64,000 nucleotides of DNA from PHAA01 sp963665865. GTDB lineage: Bacteria > Bacillota > Syntrophomonadia > Syntrophomonadales > Syntrophomonadaceae. A program made the position numbers and the translations under genes. Each line of letters opens with the position of its first letter. Within the stretch, counting starts at the first letter, position 1. The notes under the pieces are model-generated. The model did no database searches. It had not been told where the DNA came from and was given only the letters and a program-made list of their open reading frames with translations. Shown piece after piece: positions 41,525-49,713 of the stretch. The stretch spans positions 2,232,001 through 2,296,000 of the forward strand of contig CAXXWF010000001.1 in assembly GCA_963665865.2 (NCBI GenBank). The letters run 5' to 3'.

Positions 41525-42484
41525 TTAGATAGGTATTCCCATGGAGTATGCGGGTGGACTTTTTTTTCCTGCGCTTTCATTGTTGCCAGGACTTAGTCCG
41601 GCCCAGGAACATATATGTTCGGCTGTTTTGAACTGAGCCATATCGATACCAATTTCAGCCAAAACAGCTGCAGCTGCCGTTTTACTTATTCCTGGAATTC
41701 CATCCAGTTGCTCAAGTTGACGGTGGTATTTTAAGAGTTCTTCATCAATTTTTTGCTCTATCAAATGGAGATGCTCCAGACTTTCATCCAATCGTTTAAG
41801 CAACATTTTAAGGAAATCTCTTTGCAGTCTATCCATGTTGCCATTGACTGCTTGCTTGATTTCATTCAACTTGGTTCTGGCTCTTTTTTTAACATATTGG
41901 TCAACTTCTTCAGGAGATATTTTACCAAACTCAGCAAGGTGGTCTATAATCCCTCTTCCCGATACTCCGAAAATATCGGTTAAGAAGGTAGATAGTTTGA
42001 AACCAGAGCTTTGCAGGTGTTTCTCAATACGGTTCTTTTGTGATGTTATTTCTTCTACGATACCCTTGCGGTATCTGGTCAAATCACGTAATCTCCGTAT
42101 TGGTTGGGAAGGAATAAAACTTCCCTGTAGTAAACCGGCTCGAAGCAGGGTAGCAATCCATTCGGCATCTTTTACATCGGTTTTTCTGCCGGGGGCATTT
42201 TTCATATGCCGGGCATTGCATACCATCAATACTATGGTGCCGTCGAAAGCACTTTCAAGTGTATTGTAAACTGTTTGCCAGTATACTCCCGTGCTTTCCA
42301 TTGCCACATGGCGGCAGTTTTCTTCTTCTAACCAGTTCTTGAGTTCCTCAAGACCGGAGAGAAGTGTTGAATATGTTCTAATGTTCTTCTCGGGGTTGTT
42401 ACTGGTAGTGCCTTTCAGAAGGCAAGCCACTACAGTTTCCTTGTGGACATCAAGTCCACAACAGATTTCTAAAATGTCTTGCAT
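41525..42484 (-). CDS. IS110-family transposase, N-terminal and central part
   Basis: DEDD-type transposase/recombinase. The catalytic domain begins CGLDVHKETVVACLL (first Asp), then HVAMESTGVYW (Glu) and KTDVKDAEWIA (two Asp); the Transposase_20 domain begins near QLEQLDGIPGISKTAAAAVLAEIG. The start is ATG 42484 with AAGGAGGG eight bases upstream; an earlier in-frame start (42604) lacks an SD. The frame ends at 41525, about 30 residues before the normal conserved continuation, because of the A8 run. Confidence 0.88.
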   Translation of the reverse strand: MQDILEICCGLDVHKETVVACLLKGTTSNNPEKNIRTYSTLLSGLEELKNWLEEENCRHVAMESTGVYWQTVYNTLESAFDGTIVLMVCNARHMKNAPGRKTDVKDAEWIATLLRAGLLQGSFIPSQPIRRLRDLTRYRKGIVEEITSQKNRIEKHLQSSGFKLSTFLTDIFGVSGRGIIDHLAEFGKISPEEVDQYVKKRARTKLNEIKQAVNGNMDRLQRDFLKMLLKRLDESLEHLHLIEQKIDEELLKYHRQLEQLDGIPGISKTAAAAVLAEIGIDMAQFKTAEHICSWAGLSPGNNESAGKKSPPAYSMGIPI

Positions 42485-43067
42485 GGGGATTACCCTCCTT
42501 AAATTAGATTTCAGGGTTGATCGCCCGAGAACTAAGGAGTTTAATACGCGTGCTGTTCCCATATCTTTGGATATGGGGCAACAATTGGCTGTACTCAAAG
42601 GCAATCAGGTTAGGTTAGTAAACGAGGTTCTACCATCAAAGTAAATTCAACCTTTGACCCTGATAATATAAATTTAGCAGAAAGTAATTCTTATGCAATC
42701 ACCTCACTCATTTTCATAGTTGGTTGTGGCCTACGGCCATGGGTGGTTAGTATGAAAATAACGTTCGTGTCACCTGAGTGCAATGAAGCAACCTTAACCG
42801 TGAACGAAGTTCACATCAGCAACCTTAATTGTGCCGTAATTCGGCACATCAGTAGTACCCGCAGGGTGCAACATTAATCGTGAGCGTATGCGAACACCAG
42901 TAGTCCCCGTAGGGGGTAGTGCCCGGAGGGTGGATCTCCTTCGGAGAATACCATATTCAGCGATAAGATCCTTCACTTCGTTCAGGATGACATTACGGTT
43001 AGATTTTCGTCGGTGGTTGTGTCCTTTGGGCATGAGGGGTTAATTATGAAAGCTAGGAGGAATAAAT
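42485..43067. other. Gene-free region with an array of short hairpins
   Basis: Apart from the hairpin array (42727-42947) and a half copy of the TGTCATCCTGAGC palindrome (42965-42992), I see nothing coding here. A minus-strand frame over 42794-43033 is made entirely of these repeats. Confidence 0.6.
42727..42947. repeat. Array of at least six mini-hairpins
   Basis: TGGCC-TAC-GGCCA (42727-42739), GTGAAC-GAA-GTTCAC (42800-42814), GTGCCG-TAATT-CGGCAC (42831-42847), ACCC-GCA-GGGT (42857-42867), CCCC-GTA-GGGG (42905-42915), CCC-GGA-GGG (42922-42930) and TCTCC-TTC-GGAGA (42935-42947). Mostly three-base loops. Units are linked by repeated CAACCTTAA / CAACATTAA and CATCAG / CAGTAGT words. Confidence 0.7.
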
Positions 43068-43252
43068 ATGCCGTTCGTAAATGTAAAAATGATAGCGGGA
43101 CGATCACTCGATCAAAAACGCGAGCTGCTGAGGTCCTAACCCGTGAGGTAGTACGCATTTTGAACGTTAAACCCGAAGCAGTTGAACTGGTAATTGATGA
43201 ATATCCCCGTGAGAATTGGGCGAGTGCAGGGCAGCTATATTCTGATAAATAG
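43068..43252 (+). pseudogene. 4-oxalocrotonate tautomerase-like gene with a frameshift
   Basis: AGGAGG (43055-43060) and ATG 43068 start MPFVNVKMIAGRSLDQKREL, the typical 4-OT N-terminus with catalytic Pro1 after Met removal. The frame then stops at 43139, while a neighbouring frame continues with LTREVVRILNVKPEAVELVI and DEYPRENWASAGQLYSDK. The total of 185 bases is one short of 62 codons, so one base is missing near 43125-43137. Intact, the protein would have the family's 61 residues. Confidence 0.8.
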
Positions 43253-43293
43253 GGAGTAAGCTTATTTACCTGGAAAGGTAGGACTATGCCTAT

Positions 43294-44388
43294 ATGGAAA
43301 AAGTTGATATAGCTATTGTCGGTGCAGGTGTAATCGGTTTGGCTATAGCCTACGAACTCTCCCAGTCAACGAATAAATCTATTGCGGTGTTGGAAAAGAA
43401 TACAGTCTTCGGACTGGAAACCTCCAGCCGCAACAGTCAGGTTATCCATTCTGGCATCTATTATCCCTCAACCATGTTAAAAACCCGGCTCTGTATTGAG
43501 GGAAGGCGGAAGTTATACAATTTTTGTCTAAAATATCAGGTGGACCATAAGCGCCTAGGCAAACTCATTGTTGCCTCGAACGCTAGTGAATCAGCCAGCT
43601 TACCCGCTCTATGCCAACAGGGGCATGCCAACGGGATTGAGGTTAGAGCCTTGTCAGCTCATGAAGCACGAATATTGGAACCATCTATTCAGGCAACTGA
43701 GGCTATTTTTATACCGGATTCCGGAATTATTGATGTTCATCAGTTTATGCAGAGACTGTATGTGTTGAGCCGCGCCCACGATGTAATTTTCACCTTTAAT
43801 TCTGAGCTTCTGGGACTGGAATATACGGGAAGAGATTATCTTCTGGAAACTAATCGTGACAAGTTCAAAGCTGATACGGTTATAAATAGTGCCGGTCTGG
43901 CAAGTGATGCTATTTGCTCCTGGCTGGGTCTAGACATAGATGAATGCCGCTACCGCATCCATCCCTGCAAAGGTGAATATTATGTTTTAAAAAAATCAAT
44001 ACCTATTAATCATCTTATCTATCCTCTGCCAGGAAGATCGGGTACCCTTGGCATTCACATTACACCTGATATATCAGGCAGATTACGGTTGGGGCCTAAT
44101 GCCTATGAGATCACCAATAATAATTATGATATGGACAACAGGTACCAAGAGAGCTTTTACCGGTCAGTCCATAATTTTCTGCCAGAATTAAAATGGGATG
44201 ACATTGCTCCAGACTTTGCCGGCATCAGACCGCGCCTCCCAAGACTCTCTGAGCCTATACGAGACTTCGTAATAAATGAAGAGAGTGATAAAGGTTTCCC
44301 TCAATTTATTAATTTAATTGGCATAGAATCTCCCGGCTTGACTTCTAGTCTGGCTATTGCTGCCCACATCAGAAATTTTATCAATTAA
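43294..44388 (+). CDS. LhgO-like FAD-dependent oxidoreductase
   Basis: Protein of 364 residues of the D-amino acid oxidase (DAO) fold. The FAD-binding GxGxxG is DIAIVGAGVIGLAIAYEL (residues about 5-22), followed by the second strand acidic residue in VLEKN and ETSSRNSQVIHSGIYYPSTMLK, a segment typical of L-2-hydroxyglutarate dehydrogenase/LhgO. The C-terminal PDFAGIRPRL and GIESPGLTSSLAIA complete the FAD site. The electron acceptor and true substrate are unknown; glycerol-3-phosphate dehydrogenase-like enzymes are the alternative. Monocistronic. Confidence 0.85.
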   Translation: MEKVDIAIVGAGVIGLAIAYELSQSTNKSIAVLEKNTVFGLETSSRNSQVIHSGIYYPSTMLKTRLCIEGRRKLYNFCLKYQVDHKRLGKLIVASNASESASLPALCQQGHANGIEVRALSAHEARILEPSIQATEAIFIPDSGIIDVHQFMQRLYVLSRAHDVIFTFNSELLGLEYTGRDYLLETNRDKFKADTVINSAGLASDAICSWLGLDIDECRYRIHPCKGEYYVLKKSIPINHLIYPLPGRSGTLGIHITPDISGRLRLGPNAYEITNNNYDMDNRYQESFYRSVHNFLPELKWDDIAPDFAGIRPRLPRLSEPIRDFVINEESDKGFPQFINLIGIESPGLTSSLAIAAHIRNFIN

Positions 44389-44567
44389 AAGTAAAATTTT
44401 CCTTCTAACCATTTCCTCTGAATAATATATTTTAATCACTTATATTTTGGAGTCCATTTCGTAATAGTAACCAGCTTGAGCCTGTATAGTTAAATGTCGA
44501 CATATGGGGATACATTCCCCTCTATTTAGCTGTCGTTTTTTCCGCTATTATAAGCTATATAAACTGC

Positions 44568-44596
44568 TTGACACTATCTGTCACAAAAAATAAACT
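44568..44596 (+). promoter_or_regulatory. Promoter of the [FeFe]-hydrogenase gene with a dyad
   Basis: TTGACA (44568-44573), 17-base spacer, TAAACT (44591-44596). A short inverted repeat TGACA-CTATC-TGTCA (44569-44583) overlaps the -35 box and could bind a dimeric repressor. Confidence 0.7.
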
Positions 44597-44648
44597 AAGT
44601 GAAGTAAGCGTAAGCTAAAATATTCACAAGTGGGAGAGGAGAAATCGT

Positions 44649-46340
44649 ATGGTCAGCATTAATATCAATGGTATCAGCGCATCGGTTCCGGACGGTTCTA
44701 CCGTAATGCAAGCTGCTGCTGCAGTCGGCTTTGAGATTGCTTCATTGTGCAGCCACCCCGACCTGCAAGTCAAAGACAACTGTAAGGTATGTGTGGTAGA
44801 TGTAAATGGAGAAATGAAGTCCGCCTGTTCCGAAATCGTGGCCCCGGGTATGGTTGTTAAAACCTTTACCCCCCAGGTCGTTGAAGCAAAAAGGAAAAAC
44901 CTAAAACAGATCTTGTCTGTACATCCCCAGGATTGCTTAAATTGTGCCCGCAGCTTAAATTGCGAGTTGCAATCTTTAGCAGACACTCTACTAATCCGTT
45001 CCTTTGATAACAAGCCCCTGCATCTTCCCAAGGATACATCTACTCCTTCTATCGTTCGCGATATGTCCAAATGCACCCTGTGTGGTCGGTGTGTTGAGGT
45101 ATGCAACGATATTCAGACGGTTGGTGCCTTGGAGATAAAAGATGGCATTGTGCAAACCGTTGACGGCAAGGCGCTTGCTGATACCAATTGTGTGCTTTGT
45201 GGCCAATGTGCTGTGGCTTGCCCGGTGGGAGCCATCATTGAAAATGAAGAAATAGACAAATTCCTGGCAGCTGTGGCAGATCCCGATATGGTTGTAGTCA
45301 CTCAGATTGCTCCGGCAGTACGGGTAGCAGTCGCAGAGGCTGCAGGACTCCCTACCGGTTCACTGGGCATGTTGAAATTTGTGGCCGGTTTAAAACAGCT
45401 TGGTTTTGACTATGTTTTCCATACTAACTTTACAGCCGACCTAACTATTTTGGAGGAAGGCAACGAATTATTACAGAGGCTGAAAACTGGTGGTACTCTG
45501 CCTATGATTACCTCCTGCAGCCCTGGTTGGATTAACTTCATTGAGACCTTCTATCCTGATCAATTGGATCATCTATCCACCTGCAAGTCTCCTCAGCAAA
45601 TGTTTGGCCCCTTAGTCAAGACTTACTGGGCTGAAAAAATGGGCGTAGATCCATCCAAGATCTATTCTGTATCCATCATGCCCTGTACAGCCAAGAAATT
45701 TGAGGCCGCCCGTCCCGAGATGAATGCCAGTGGTTATCGGGATGTAGACCTGGTTCTTACTGTGCGTGAGTTAGGCAAGCTCTTTAAAATGGAACAGCTC
45801 GATTTTGATAAACTGGAAGATGGCAAATTTGATTCCCTAATGGGGGCATATACTGGCGCAGCCGTTATCTTCGGTGCTTCCGGCGGTGTTATGGAAGCTG
45901 CTCTCAGAACGGTTTATGAAGTAGTGGTAGGCGAAACCCTCGCAGATGTGAACTTCACTATGGTACGTGGTTTCGAAGGATTTAAAGAAGCTGAAGTAGA
46001 CCTGGCCGGAACCAAGGTGAAAGTGGCAGTGGCCAACTCCCTGGGAAATGCTAGAAAGATTATGGATGAGATTAAAGCTGGTACCTCCCCTTATCACTTC
46101 ATCGAAGTTATGTGCTGTCCTGGTGGCTGCATTGGCGGCGGAGGCCAACCCATTCCAGCCACTATAGAGAAGAGAAAAGAGAGAATAGAGGCAATTTACG
46201 CGGAAGACGCTGGATTACCGATACGTAAATCCCATGAAAATCCAGAAGTCAAAGCCCTTTATGAAGATTTCCTGCATGAGCCTCTGGGACATAAATCCCA
46301 TGAACTCCTGCATACTCATTATCATCCTCAGCATCAATAA
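44649..46340 (+). CDS. hydA: [FeFe]-hydrogenase, monomeric M3-type architecture
   Basis: Cytoplasmic protein of 563 residues. Order: [2Fe-2S] domain (Cys34, 45, 48, 60), His-Cys [4Fe-4S] site (His92, Cys96, 99, 105), two [4Fe-4S] motifs CTLCGRCVEVC (142-152) and CVLCGQCAVAC (181-191), then the H-cluster domain with L1 TSCSPGW (Cys290-Ser291), L2 MPCTAKK (Cys346) and L3 MCCPGGCIGGGGQP (Cys489, 490, 494). The C-terminus ends in SHELLHTHYHPQ, as usual. It would produce or consume H2 with reduced ferredoxin or NAD-linked partners; no hydB/hydC lie beside it, so it is either monomeric or uses subunits encoded elsewhere. SD AGAGGAGA before the ATG, own promoter and terminator. Confidence 0.96.
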   Translation: MVSININGISASVPDGSTVMQAAAAVGFEIASLCSHPDLQVKDNCKVCVVDVNGEMKSACSEIVAPGMVVKTFTPQVVEAKRKNLKQILSVHPQDCLNCARSLNCELQSLADTLLIRSFDNKPLHLPKDTSTPSIVRDMSKCTLCGRCVEVCNDIQTVGALEIKDGIVQTVDGKALADTNCVLCGQCAVACPVGAIIENEEIDKFLAAVADPDMVVVTQIAPAVRVAVAEAAGLPTGSLGMLKFVAGLKQLGFDYVFHTNFTADLTILEEGNELLQRLKTGGTLPMITSCSPGWINFIETFYPDQLDHLSTCKSPQQMFGPLVKTYWAEKMGVDPSKIYSVSIMPCTAKKFEAARPEMNASGYRDVDLVLTVRELGKLFKMEQLDFDKLEDGKFDSLMGAYTGAAVIFGASGGVMEAALRTVYEVVVGETLADVNFTMVRGFEGFKEAEVDLAGTKVKVAVANSLGNARKIMDEIKAGTSPYHFIEVMCCPGGCIGGGGQPIPATIEKRKERIEAIYAEDAGLPIRKSHENPEVKALYEDFLHEPLGHKSHELLHTHYHPQHQ

Positions 46341-46368
46341 CAGCCCGGTTAGAATTTGTTAGTATGAT

Positions 46369-46409
46369 AAATACCAGGAGTTAATTACTCCTGGTATTTA
46401 TATTTTTTT
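46369..46409 (+). terminator. Terminator after hydA
   Basis: Stem AAATACCAGGAG / CTCCTGGTATTT, loop TTAATTA, followed by TATATTTTTTT. Confidence 0.9.
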
Positions 46410-46471
46410 ACCCTTTTGAGCTGTGACTAACAGTCTTAGCTCTCTAACTTCTTCCGGAATATAGGTTTTAT

Positions 46472-46714
46472 TCAATATCCGCTTATCAGAAAATAGCCGA
46501 ATACAGTCAATAAAGTGATGCTTATGAAGATCAGCGAGTTGGTAAAATTCATATGCGTCTGGTTGTTTTTTTGTACATCGGCCATGAATTCGGCTTTGGT
46601 CACATAATCACCGGCGATTAGAACCCGAAGATTATTTACATTACCGGTTATCTCCCTAATTCCATCTCTTATTTCCCTAATATCCTCCTTAATAGAATCG
46701 AGTTCTTCCCCCAC
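46472..46714 (-). CDS. Small coiled-coil membrane protein, XhlA-like
   Basis: Protein of 80 residues: N-terminal coiled coil (IKEDIREIRDGIREITGNV), a YVTKAEF linker, and one C-terminal transmembrane helix (about 58-78, SLIFISITLLTVFGYFLI). The layout recalls the phage-derived XhlA family of hemolysin/holin-associated proteins. No other phage genes are nearby. Confidence 0.55.
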   Translation of the reverse strand: MGEELDSIKEDIREIRDGIREITGNVNNLRVLIAGDYVTKAEFMADVQKNNQTHMNFTNSLIFISITLLTVFGYFLISGY

Positions 46715-47065
46715 TTACACCACCGCCTCTCCCTACATGATATGCACCTCACTTGGCATATGCTACCATTTGTTATGGTCTGAAATGCGGCTAAAAATGG
46801 CTTTTCTGCTGATTTAGTCTGAGGTGAATTTGGTGGAATGCGACTATTAATTGCCTTTATAAGGATATGGATTTAATACCAGGTATTGCCCTTAAAATAC
46901 TAAATCATGGTCAACTGAGTAAAGTGCAGAGACCCTGCAAATGGCATCAAACTGCAGGTAATATGGTAGTAGGGAGAAGAGGATAAATTTATCGATAGTT
47001 CTCGCAGGATACTTCTGGTAAAGCATGTCATACTTGCCAGCTAATTTTGGTTGAGATGAATTAGA
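46715..47065. other. Intergenic region without recognised features
   Basis: A plus-strand frame of 39 codons (46867-46986, SD-like AAGGAT) is the only candidate; its basic product lacks any recognisable motif and I do not count it as a gene. Confidence 0.4.
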
Positions 47066-47971
47066 CTACGGTTTACTAAATATTTCCTTGATAGCACTAA
47101 TAGTCTTGTTGCTATATAGACGTTCAATTAAATTTTGAGGATTCTCCGGGTTGGGATATTCTACCAGGACAGTCCGTGCAAACTGACTGGCCCAGCCCAC
47201 GAAATGCTGCTGTAAATAGTTCATATCATTAGATTTAGGATTTAGGTTGTTCATACCGAAAGCTTTATTAAAATAATCACTTAATTCTACATCACCGTAA
47301 GTGCAGTTTGACCAGCCGTGAAAGTCTATTACAATATCTGGCTTTTCATTTAAGACCAGCTTGCTGAGAATCTGTGCCTCGGGGGTGCTAAAAGGAGCCT
47401 TACCAGTGTGATATTTACTATTACTACTATATTCCCAGTAGTAGTCAAAATCGCGATTGATGTCAATTCCCTGACCATTACACCTCCCTATTCCGTTTTC
47501 ACTTTGTCCGTACAATATTCCGTCTGGATTCACACAGGGCACAATAATCAAACGAGTGGTATTGAGTTCTTCCGGGTGGTTGGAAAACTCCCTTATTACA
47601 TCATTGGCAATCTGCACCAAAGCAGCCCCATCTTTTTTCCATGCACCATCAAAACCATGCACGGCAAAGGTGATCAGCATAGTCCTATCGTATGTTGCGG
47701 GTGCAATGACAACATCGTGGATCATAGTGCCCATAGAACTATAACCAAGCACATTGTATTCGATTATGTTTTTTCCTGCTGGTATTGTCTGAATAGGTAC
47801 AACACTTGGAACAACCGGTTCCGGCTCGGCAGTTACAATATTTTGGGCCATCGGTTCCGGCTGGGCAGCTACAATATTAGGGGCCCTTAATTCCGACTGG
47901 GCAGGAATAGATTCCTCGGTTGCTACCGTTAAAACCTCTGTCGGAAAAGTGTAAATTAAAATCATGACCAC
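47066..47971 (-). CDS. M14-family zinc carboxypeptidase-like protein, secreted
   Basis: Protein of about 301-309 residues. After a signal sequence and a Pro/Glu-rich spacer with three degenerate repeats of the form IVxAxPEP (30-58), the M14 fold follows: VHGFDGAW (His105, Asp108), VNPDGI, INRDFDYYW, IDFHGW (His218) and VLVEYP (Glu271). The canonical zinc motif HxxE is HxxD here. The first standard start is GTG 47971, which cuts the signal peptide; an in-frame CTG at 47995 gives MKKSVFLLVVMILIYTFP, preceded by AGAAGG at eight bases, and is probably the real start. It could trim peptidoglycan peptides, by family. It follows motAB. Confidence 0.8.
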   Translation of the reverse strand: MVMILIYTFPTEVLTVATEESIPAQSELRAPNIVAAQPEPMAQNIVTAEPEPVVPSVVPIQTIPAGKNIIEYNVLGYSSMGTMIHDVVIAPATYDRTMLITFAVHGFDGAWKKDGAALVQIANDVIREFSNHPEELNTTRLIIVPCVNPDGILYGQSENGIGRCNGQGIDINRDFDYYWEYSSNSKYHTGKAPFSTPEAQILSKLVLNEKPDIVIDFHGWSNCTYGDVELSDYFNKAFGMNNLNPKSNDMNYLQQHFVGWASQFARTVLVEYPNPENPQNLIERLYSNKTISAIKEIFSKP

Positions 47972-48030
47972 TAATAAAAAAACGCTCTTCTTCAGGGAAA
48001 AAACCTTCTTTCATGTTACTTCAATCCTAG

Positions 48031-48849
48031 TTATTGAATAACAGTCGGGACTGTCGGCGATTCAAAACTATCATATTTCTGTTTTAAAATAACAATATCC
48101 ACCCTTCGGTTTATAGCCTGATTGGTCGGGCCCACATTGGGAACCCGGGGCCTATATTCACCATAACCAACCGCCGAAAGCCGTTCGGGAGAAATACCCG
48201 CTTCTTCCTGAAAAACATGCATAACATTGCACGCCCGCAATACCGAAAGTTCCCAGTTGGAAGGAAATTTGGCCGTACTAATAGGTAAATTATCCGTATG
48301 TCCTTCTACGCGTATGAAGTTGGGAACCATGACCAGAGCTGTACCGAGCTGCTTAATAATACTCTTGGCTTGCGGACTGAGTTCATTGGAACCGGCGGTG
48401 AAAAGGAGAGTGTCTTTTATACTAATCACCAACCCTCGTTCCTGTTGCATTATTTCGATATAATCCCCTAATTTAGTAGGGGGAGTTCCTGCGTTCTGAC
48501 TGTCATTACTTGCCTGCTCTGCTTTAATAAAATCCTGAATCTGTTTTTGCACCGCATCCAACTGCGCCTCATCAATTACATCTTTATTCATTCCCTGGAC
48601 CTGTTGGCCGGCCTCACCATCTAACATTGATGGCCCCGGCTTATCTGGAGGTGATATGGCGCTGCCGGTTAGAACCACACTCAACGAATTAGCAATCGCA
48701 TTGTATTTGGCCACATCAACCTTGCTTAGCGCATACATTAATATAAAAAACACCATTAATAGGGTGATAAAATCGGCATAACTTAGTAGCCAACGTTCCA
48801 TCCCGCCTTCTTCTGCCTCTTCTTGTTTTTTCTTTCTATGCCCACTCAT
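48031..48849 (-). CDS. motB: Flagellar motor stator protein MotB
   Basis: Protein of 272 residues with a short cytoplasmic tail, one transmembrane helix (about 24-42) containing the proton-carrying Asp26 in SYADFITLLMVFF, a plug/linker region and an OmpA-like peptidoglycan-binding domain (VEGHTDNLPI, ELSVLRACNV, GYGEYRP). It follows motA by three bases. Confidence 0.95.
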   Translation of the reverse strand: MSGHRKKKQEEAEEGGMERWLLSYADFITLLMVFFILMYALSKVDVAKYNAIANSLSVVLTGSAISPPDKPGPSMLDGEAGQQVQGMNKDVIDEAQLDAVQKQIQDFIKAEQASNDSQNAGTPPTKLGDYIEIMQQERGLVISIKDTLLFTAGSNELSPQAKSIIKQLGTALVMVPNFIRVEGHTDNLPISTAKFPSNWELSVLRACNVMHVFQEEAGISPERLSAVGYGEYRPRVPNVGPTNQAINRRVDIVILKQKYDSFESPTVPTVIQ

Positions 48850-48852
48850 ATT

Positions 48853-49614
48853 CTACATCACCATCTTTTCCTTCTCTGGCTGAACTATCTCCTGGTTTGT
48901 ATCGGTGGGCAGAAATATCTTTAATTTTTCTCTTAAAACCCGCGGATTCTCACCCCCTTGTATAGACATAATACCTTCCAGCATCATTTCCATTAAGAAA
49001 ACCTGCTTTTTCATATTGTTTTTTATTTTACTGGCAAAAGGTATCCATAGTAGATTAGCTGTAGATATACCATACAAGGTGGCTAAAAAAGCAACAGTGA
49101 TAGCACCGCCCAGTTCATCAGGAGTAGATAGATTACTTAATACATTAACCATCCCCATTACTGTTCCAACGATTCCCATGGTTGGCGCAAAACCGCCCAT
49201 TGTCATGAATATCTGTACCCCAACCATTTCGTTCTTTTCATAAACCTTAATTTCCATTTCGAGTATGGACTGGGTTAATTCAGGGTCGGTACCATCAATA
49301 ACCATTTGCAAACCCTGGACTAGAAATGGATTCTCAATCTGGTCCAACTGGTTTTCTAAACTTAAGAAACCTTCGCGACGTGCCTTATCGGTATTTTTCA
49401 CAAGTAATTCCAGGTATTCGTTAAAATCTATCTGTGTAGTTATGAAAATTTTCTTTAGAAAATAGGGCACCCTTTTTATTTCCTCCAAGGAAAAACTAAT
49501 TATGGTTGCCCCAAATGTACCCCCAAAAACAATCATAGCGGCAGTTCCTACTAGAAGCATGCTTATAGACCCACCCTCAAGCACGAATGCTCCTATCAGA
49601 GATATAAAGGCCAA
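48853..49614 (-). CDS. motA: Flagellar motor stator protein MotA
   Basis: Stator ion-channel subunit with four transmembrane helices; GFAPTMGIVGTVMGMV and the final helix are typical, and the cytoplasmic loop holds the charged residues that contact FliG. The first standard codon in frame is TTG 49614 (254 codons). Homology suggests that the protein begins ten residues earlier at DIASLAGVLLAF, but the codon there is TTA (49644-49642), six bases after a good SD (GAGGTGG). No ATG, GTG or TTG is available in that position. Co-transcribed with motB. Confidence 0.94.
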   Translation of the reverse strand: MAFISLIGAFVLEGGSISMLLVGTAAMIVFGGTFGATIISFSLEEIKRVPYFLKKIFITTQIDFNEYLELLVKNTDKARREGFLSLENQLDQIENPFLVQGLQMVIDGTDPELTQSILEMEIKVYEKNEMVGVQIFMTMGGFAPTMGIVGTVMGMVNVLSNLSTPDELGGAITVAFLATLYGISTANLLWIPFASKIKNNMKKQVFLMEMMLEGIMSIQGGENPRVLREKLKIFLPTDTNQEIVQPEKEKMVM

Positions 49615-49713
49615 CAGTACCCCGGCCAGTGATGCTATATCTAATGCTTACCACCTCGTCCATAACAATTTCATATTCCCTGGTTTGTCGATAGAATAAC
49701 CGTTAATTTGCGG

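Larger units (their letters stand above)
41238..42484 (-). mobile_element. IS110-family insertion sequence, frameshifted
   Basis: Transposase-coding core of an IS110/IS1111-group element, in two frames. Such elements lack classic inverted repeats, so the ends cannot be placed; the coding part is given. It lies between pheA and the hairpin array. Confidence 0.85.

Noticed and set aside
42727..42947. CRISPR array
   Set aside because: There is no constant repeat with unique spacers and no cas genes; the hairpin stems differ from one another.
42794..43033. Minus-strand frame of 79 residues
   Set aside because: It is made entirely of the mini-hairpin array and a dispersed palindrome; the translated words (such as VILNEVKDL) are the usual by-product of that repeat.
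43013..43252. Plus-strand frame of 79 residues starting upstream of the tautomerase
   Set aside because: The first half is the wrong frame of the tautomerase start; the real gene begins at ATG 43068 after AGGAGG and is frameshifted.
46472..46714. Prophage indication from the XhlA-like protein
   Set aside because: No other phage genes (integrase, capsid, terminase, lysin) are near; XhlA-like proteins also occur alone.
46867..46986. Plus-strand 39-codon frame between the XhlA-like and peptidase genes
   Set aside because: Only a weak SD, basic low-information product and no neighbour on that strand.
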